Shown here: positions 61,591 through 64,000 of the stretch, piece by piece
Layout of the letters: each line of letters opens with the position of its first letter
Position numbering within the stretch: position 1 is the stretch's first letter
Source of the DNA: Rusavskia elegans
Lineage: Eukaryota > Ascomycota > Lecanoromycetes > Teloschistales > Teloschistaceae
Length of the DNA stretch: 64,000 nt
Reading direction: 5' to 3'
Assembly (NCBI GenBank): GCA_011316305.1
Contig: SAUG01000084.1
Coordinates: 62,001 to 126,000 of the forward strand
Position numbers and translations under genes: made by a program
Notes under the pieces: generated by a model
The model's input: only the letters and a program-made list of their open reading frames with translations
Databases searched by the model: none
What the model was told of the DNA's origin: nothing

Positions 61591-61789
61591 TTAACGATTT
61601 ACTATATTAGTCTCGTTATTCCGACCTATAGATCGAAGCGATACTATTAAAGTAGTAATACTAAATATCTATAAAGGAAATAAAGGATACTTAAAGCTAT
61701 AGATTACTTAGATAAATATCTACTTTATATTATATATAAACCAGTTTCTAAATAAAGCGGTTAAGGTTCTATTTATAATATTATACCTA

Positions 61790-62330
61790 GGGAAAGCTGC
61801 TTTTAATTAGATATTGCCTCGAGTAGAAGATTATCTCGATAACCCGGAAGGATAAAGAGAAGATAAAATATTATAGATCTTCTATACCTTCGGCAATCTT
61901 ATTATAGCTATAAAAGAAACTTTAGAAATAATAATAAAGATAGAGTAACGGGTAGGAAATTAATAGTTCTAAAATAATAGAAGTCGGTAGCTACCTATAC
62001 TATTTAGTTTAGAACGTTAGTTTATAAAATAGACTAAGAAGATTTAGTTTTAAAAGCCTACTTTTATAAAGGATTCTAGATAAAAGTTAAAAAAGCTATA
62101 GTAGTAATTAAAGAACTAGATTCGCTAGTAGATCTTATTAAACTTATAATAAGGATCGATACTAGGTAGTATAAAATATACTTAGATAAATAAACGCTTA
62201 GTAAAATAGGACCCGCTAAAAGAAAGCCTAGAAGAAATCTAATAGAACTCGATACTACCGAAACTAGAAAATCGAAAACTAAAACTTATTATTTATATAG
62301 AAAAACGGGATATCTTAAAAAAAATTATCT
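61790..62330 (+). pseudogene. Ty3-type gag relic with destroyed zinc knuckle
   Basis: The plus-strand frame includes ILPRVEDYLDNPEG and IFYTFGNLIIAIKETL, typical of the Ty3 gag capsid region. At 62286-62327 a zinc-knuckle remnant follows whose spacing is exactly CX2CX4HX4C but with Tyr at all four ligand positions (YYLYRKTGYLKKNY). Confidence 0.75.
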
Positions 62331-64000
62331 AACTAAAAAAGTAATTAAAGTAACCGAATATTTTTTTAAAATAATAGAGGAATTATCCGATAAATATATA
62401 GTAAAAAGCTAGTTAGTTTACTATAACGATATTTATCCTATCTATCTATCGGATAAAAAGGAAATAGAATATTATTCTAAAAAACCGAAGAAAGTATAGA
62501 AAATAAAGCTAATAATCGATTTTAAACTATATAAAACCGAAAAACCCTTTATAGTAGCGCTTTAAATTAAAATCGGAAGTTAATAAATAATAGCTTTCGT
62601 AAATAGAAAGGAAAATAATAAAATTATAAAGGGATTCTATAATAAAATTAAAAGATATCTTTATAGACGAATAATAAATAATAATAGAATTTTTAATATC
62701 GAAGTTAAAATAAAATATAGATTAATTAGAGTAACAAATTTTACTATAATTAAAAATTAAAAAAGTTATATTATTTTAGGAAACGAGTAGAAAGAATCGA
62801 TTTTAAAAAAACTAATAGAAAAAAGTACCGTCGGTAAAAAAATAGAACTATAAATAATATATTTTCTAGTCTATAAAAACCTTTTATATAAAGAAATAGA
62901 CGAAGTTTTAATAATAAGCTACGAAGAGATTAAAGACTTAGATAAAAAATTTAAAGAAGATAGAAAAGTTTAGGAAATAAATATTTAGAAGGAATATTAT
63001 TACCTTATTTAATAATTTACTAAAAAATATAATAAAAGTAAAAAAATAATCTAATAGCTTTAGATAGACTATATTAAAAAAATATACTAAAATATAGTTA
63101 AAGCTATAAATAAAATCGAATACTATAAACTAAACCAAGTAAACTAGAATAAAAGAATACCGGACCTAGTATTTAGCGTTTAATCTAGAAATAAAAAATT
63201 TAATTAGTATCCGTTTTTATCGTTATAGGACGAAATAGTAGCTAAGGAATAAAACTTAGTAAAACTATTAAAGGAACTAGAAATAATTTATAATATAAAT
63301 ATATAACCTAAAATATATAAAGATAGTAGTAGAAGAACTTTTTATTAGATCTTTTTTAAAATCCTATATTTTCTATAGGTTAAAAGAAGTAAAAATCTTT
63401 TAAAATTTAATCTAGATTATTAAAACTAAACCTAGGTATTAATTTAATAGACGTCTTTTACGCAGCTAGCGTAAAACTAACAGAGAAATAGAACGTAACC
63501 GGATTATTAAATTTATCTAGCCGGGAAAGTATATATTATTCTTAAATAAAAAAATTACTTTTACGTTTATCTAAAGCGCGATAATAAGTAATAAAATACT
63601 TTTACTTACTAAAAAGTCGGCGGAAATCTAACTTCTAAGCTAAACGTTTATTATAAATTTCTTTTTTAAAATTAAAAAAAGACTTAATATAATAGTAAGC
63701 CTTAGAATACTTATTAAAAATACCCGCGATATTAGAATAAAGTTTATTTTTTTTATTTTTAAGACGCTTCCCTATAGGAATTAGTAGAAATAAAGAAAAT
63801 AAAAAAAATAATATATAGGTAGTATTAGATATTAAAAGATTATACGATTTCTAAACCCGAGTATATTTACTATAAATATTACTACTAACTTCGACTTTAT
63901 ATTCTTTTAAAGGATTACGGGTATATAAAAAATAAAAAAAAAGTATTATAATTCCTTTTAACTAGATACGACGAAAAGATTTTAGTCGATTTCCTTTTTA
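62331..64000 (+). pseudogene. downstream part of second Ty3-like element, unassigned
   Basis: RIP-damaged, probably pol of the element whose gag lies upstream. I could not locate a reverse-transcriptase or protease active site with confidence before the window ends. Confidence 0.35.

Larger units (their letters stand above)
42110..64000. repeat. 21.9-kb RIP-damaged transposon graveyard
   Basis: AT-rich tract starting just after the DUF2408 gene and running to the window end. CA and TG are depleted, and no gene is intact. Its backbone is one chromovirus split by a large nested element, followed by a second Ty3-like element. 42110-42940 and 60372-61200 hold nothing I can name. Confidence 0.85.

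Noticed and set aside
42941..64000. Starship-type giant cargo element
   Set aside because: No tyrosine-recombinase captain gene or cargo genes visible; the LTRs and pol motifs explain the backbone as a chromovirus with a nested insert.

Overview
The window comes from the genome of a filamentous ascomycete (Pezizomycotina). Evidence is the many short GT..AG introns (mostly 47-68 bp) with CTAAC/CTGAC-type branch sites, fungal-type gene families, and long AT-rich tracts with the hallmark of repeat-induced point mutation (RIP). In these tracts CA and TG dinucleotides are nearly absent, TA is extremely common, and most surviving C and G sit in CG. I cannot fix the class from sequence alone; the proteins look closest to Dothideomycete/Eurotiomycete-type sequences, which is an impression and not a search result.

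Layout: (1) 1-1430, AT-rich RIP-damaged DNA. (2) 1431-6340, a small gene island with three housekeeping genes: methionine aminopeptidase 2 (-), a J-domain membrane protein (+) sharing a divergent promoter with it, and mitochondrial porin/VDAC (-). (3) About 6340-29830, a 23.5-kb graveyard of transposable elements. It holds a 160-bp hAT-like MITE family with clear 8-bp target-site duplications, larger relatives with the same ends, nested insertions, two copies of a SINE-like element, a tRNA-like Pol III unit, a short LTR element with 195-bp repeats, and unassigned relics. (4) About 29840-42100, a second gene island with eight genes: asparagine synthetase (-), UBC9 (-), PEX19 (+), an acidic conserved fungal protein (-), a Mid2/WSC-like single-pass cell-surface protein (-), a PQ-loop vacuolar amino-acid transporter (+), ribosomal stalk protein P1 (-) and a DUF2408-type protein (+). 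(5) About 42110-64000, a second graveyard. It is dominated by one Ty3/gypsy chromovirus (LTRs 42941-43465 and 59928-60371) split by a 10.8-kb unidentified nested element, followed by part of another Ty3-like element.

The genes are ordinary nuclear housekeeping genes and do not form a cluster or pathway. Several are arranged head to head over 0.29-0.75-kb promoters. The splice models are mutually checked: every multi-exon CDS sums to a whole number of codons, and in MAP2 all five metal ligands fall exactly 29 residues before their human MAP2 counterparts. A perfect Gcn4/CPC1 site (TGAGTCA) lies about 160 bp upstream of the asparagine synthetase start.

No immune, toxin, CRISPR or biosynthetic cluster is visible. 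The most interesting material is in the repeats: RIP signatures readable at single catalytic residues, multi-level nesting with intact target-site duplications, a transposon straddling a RIP boundary, and a large nested element whose family I could not name.
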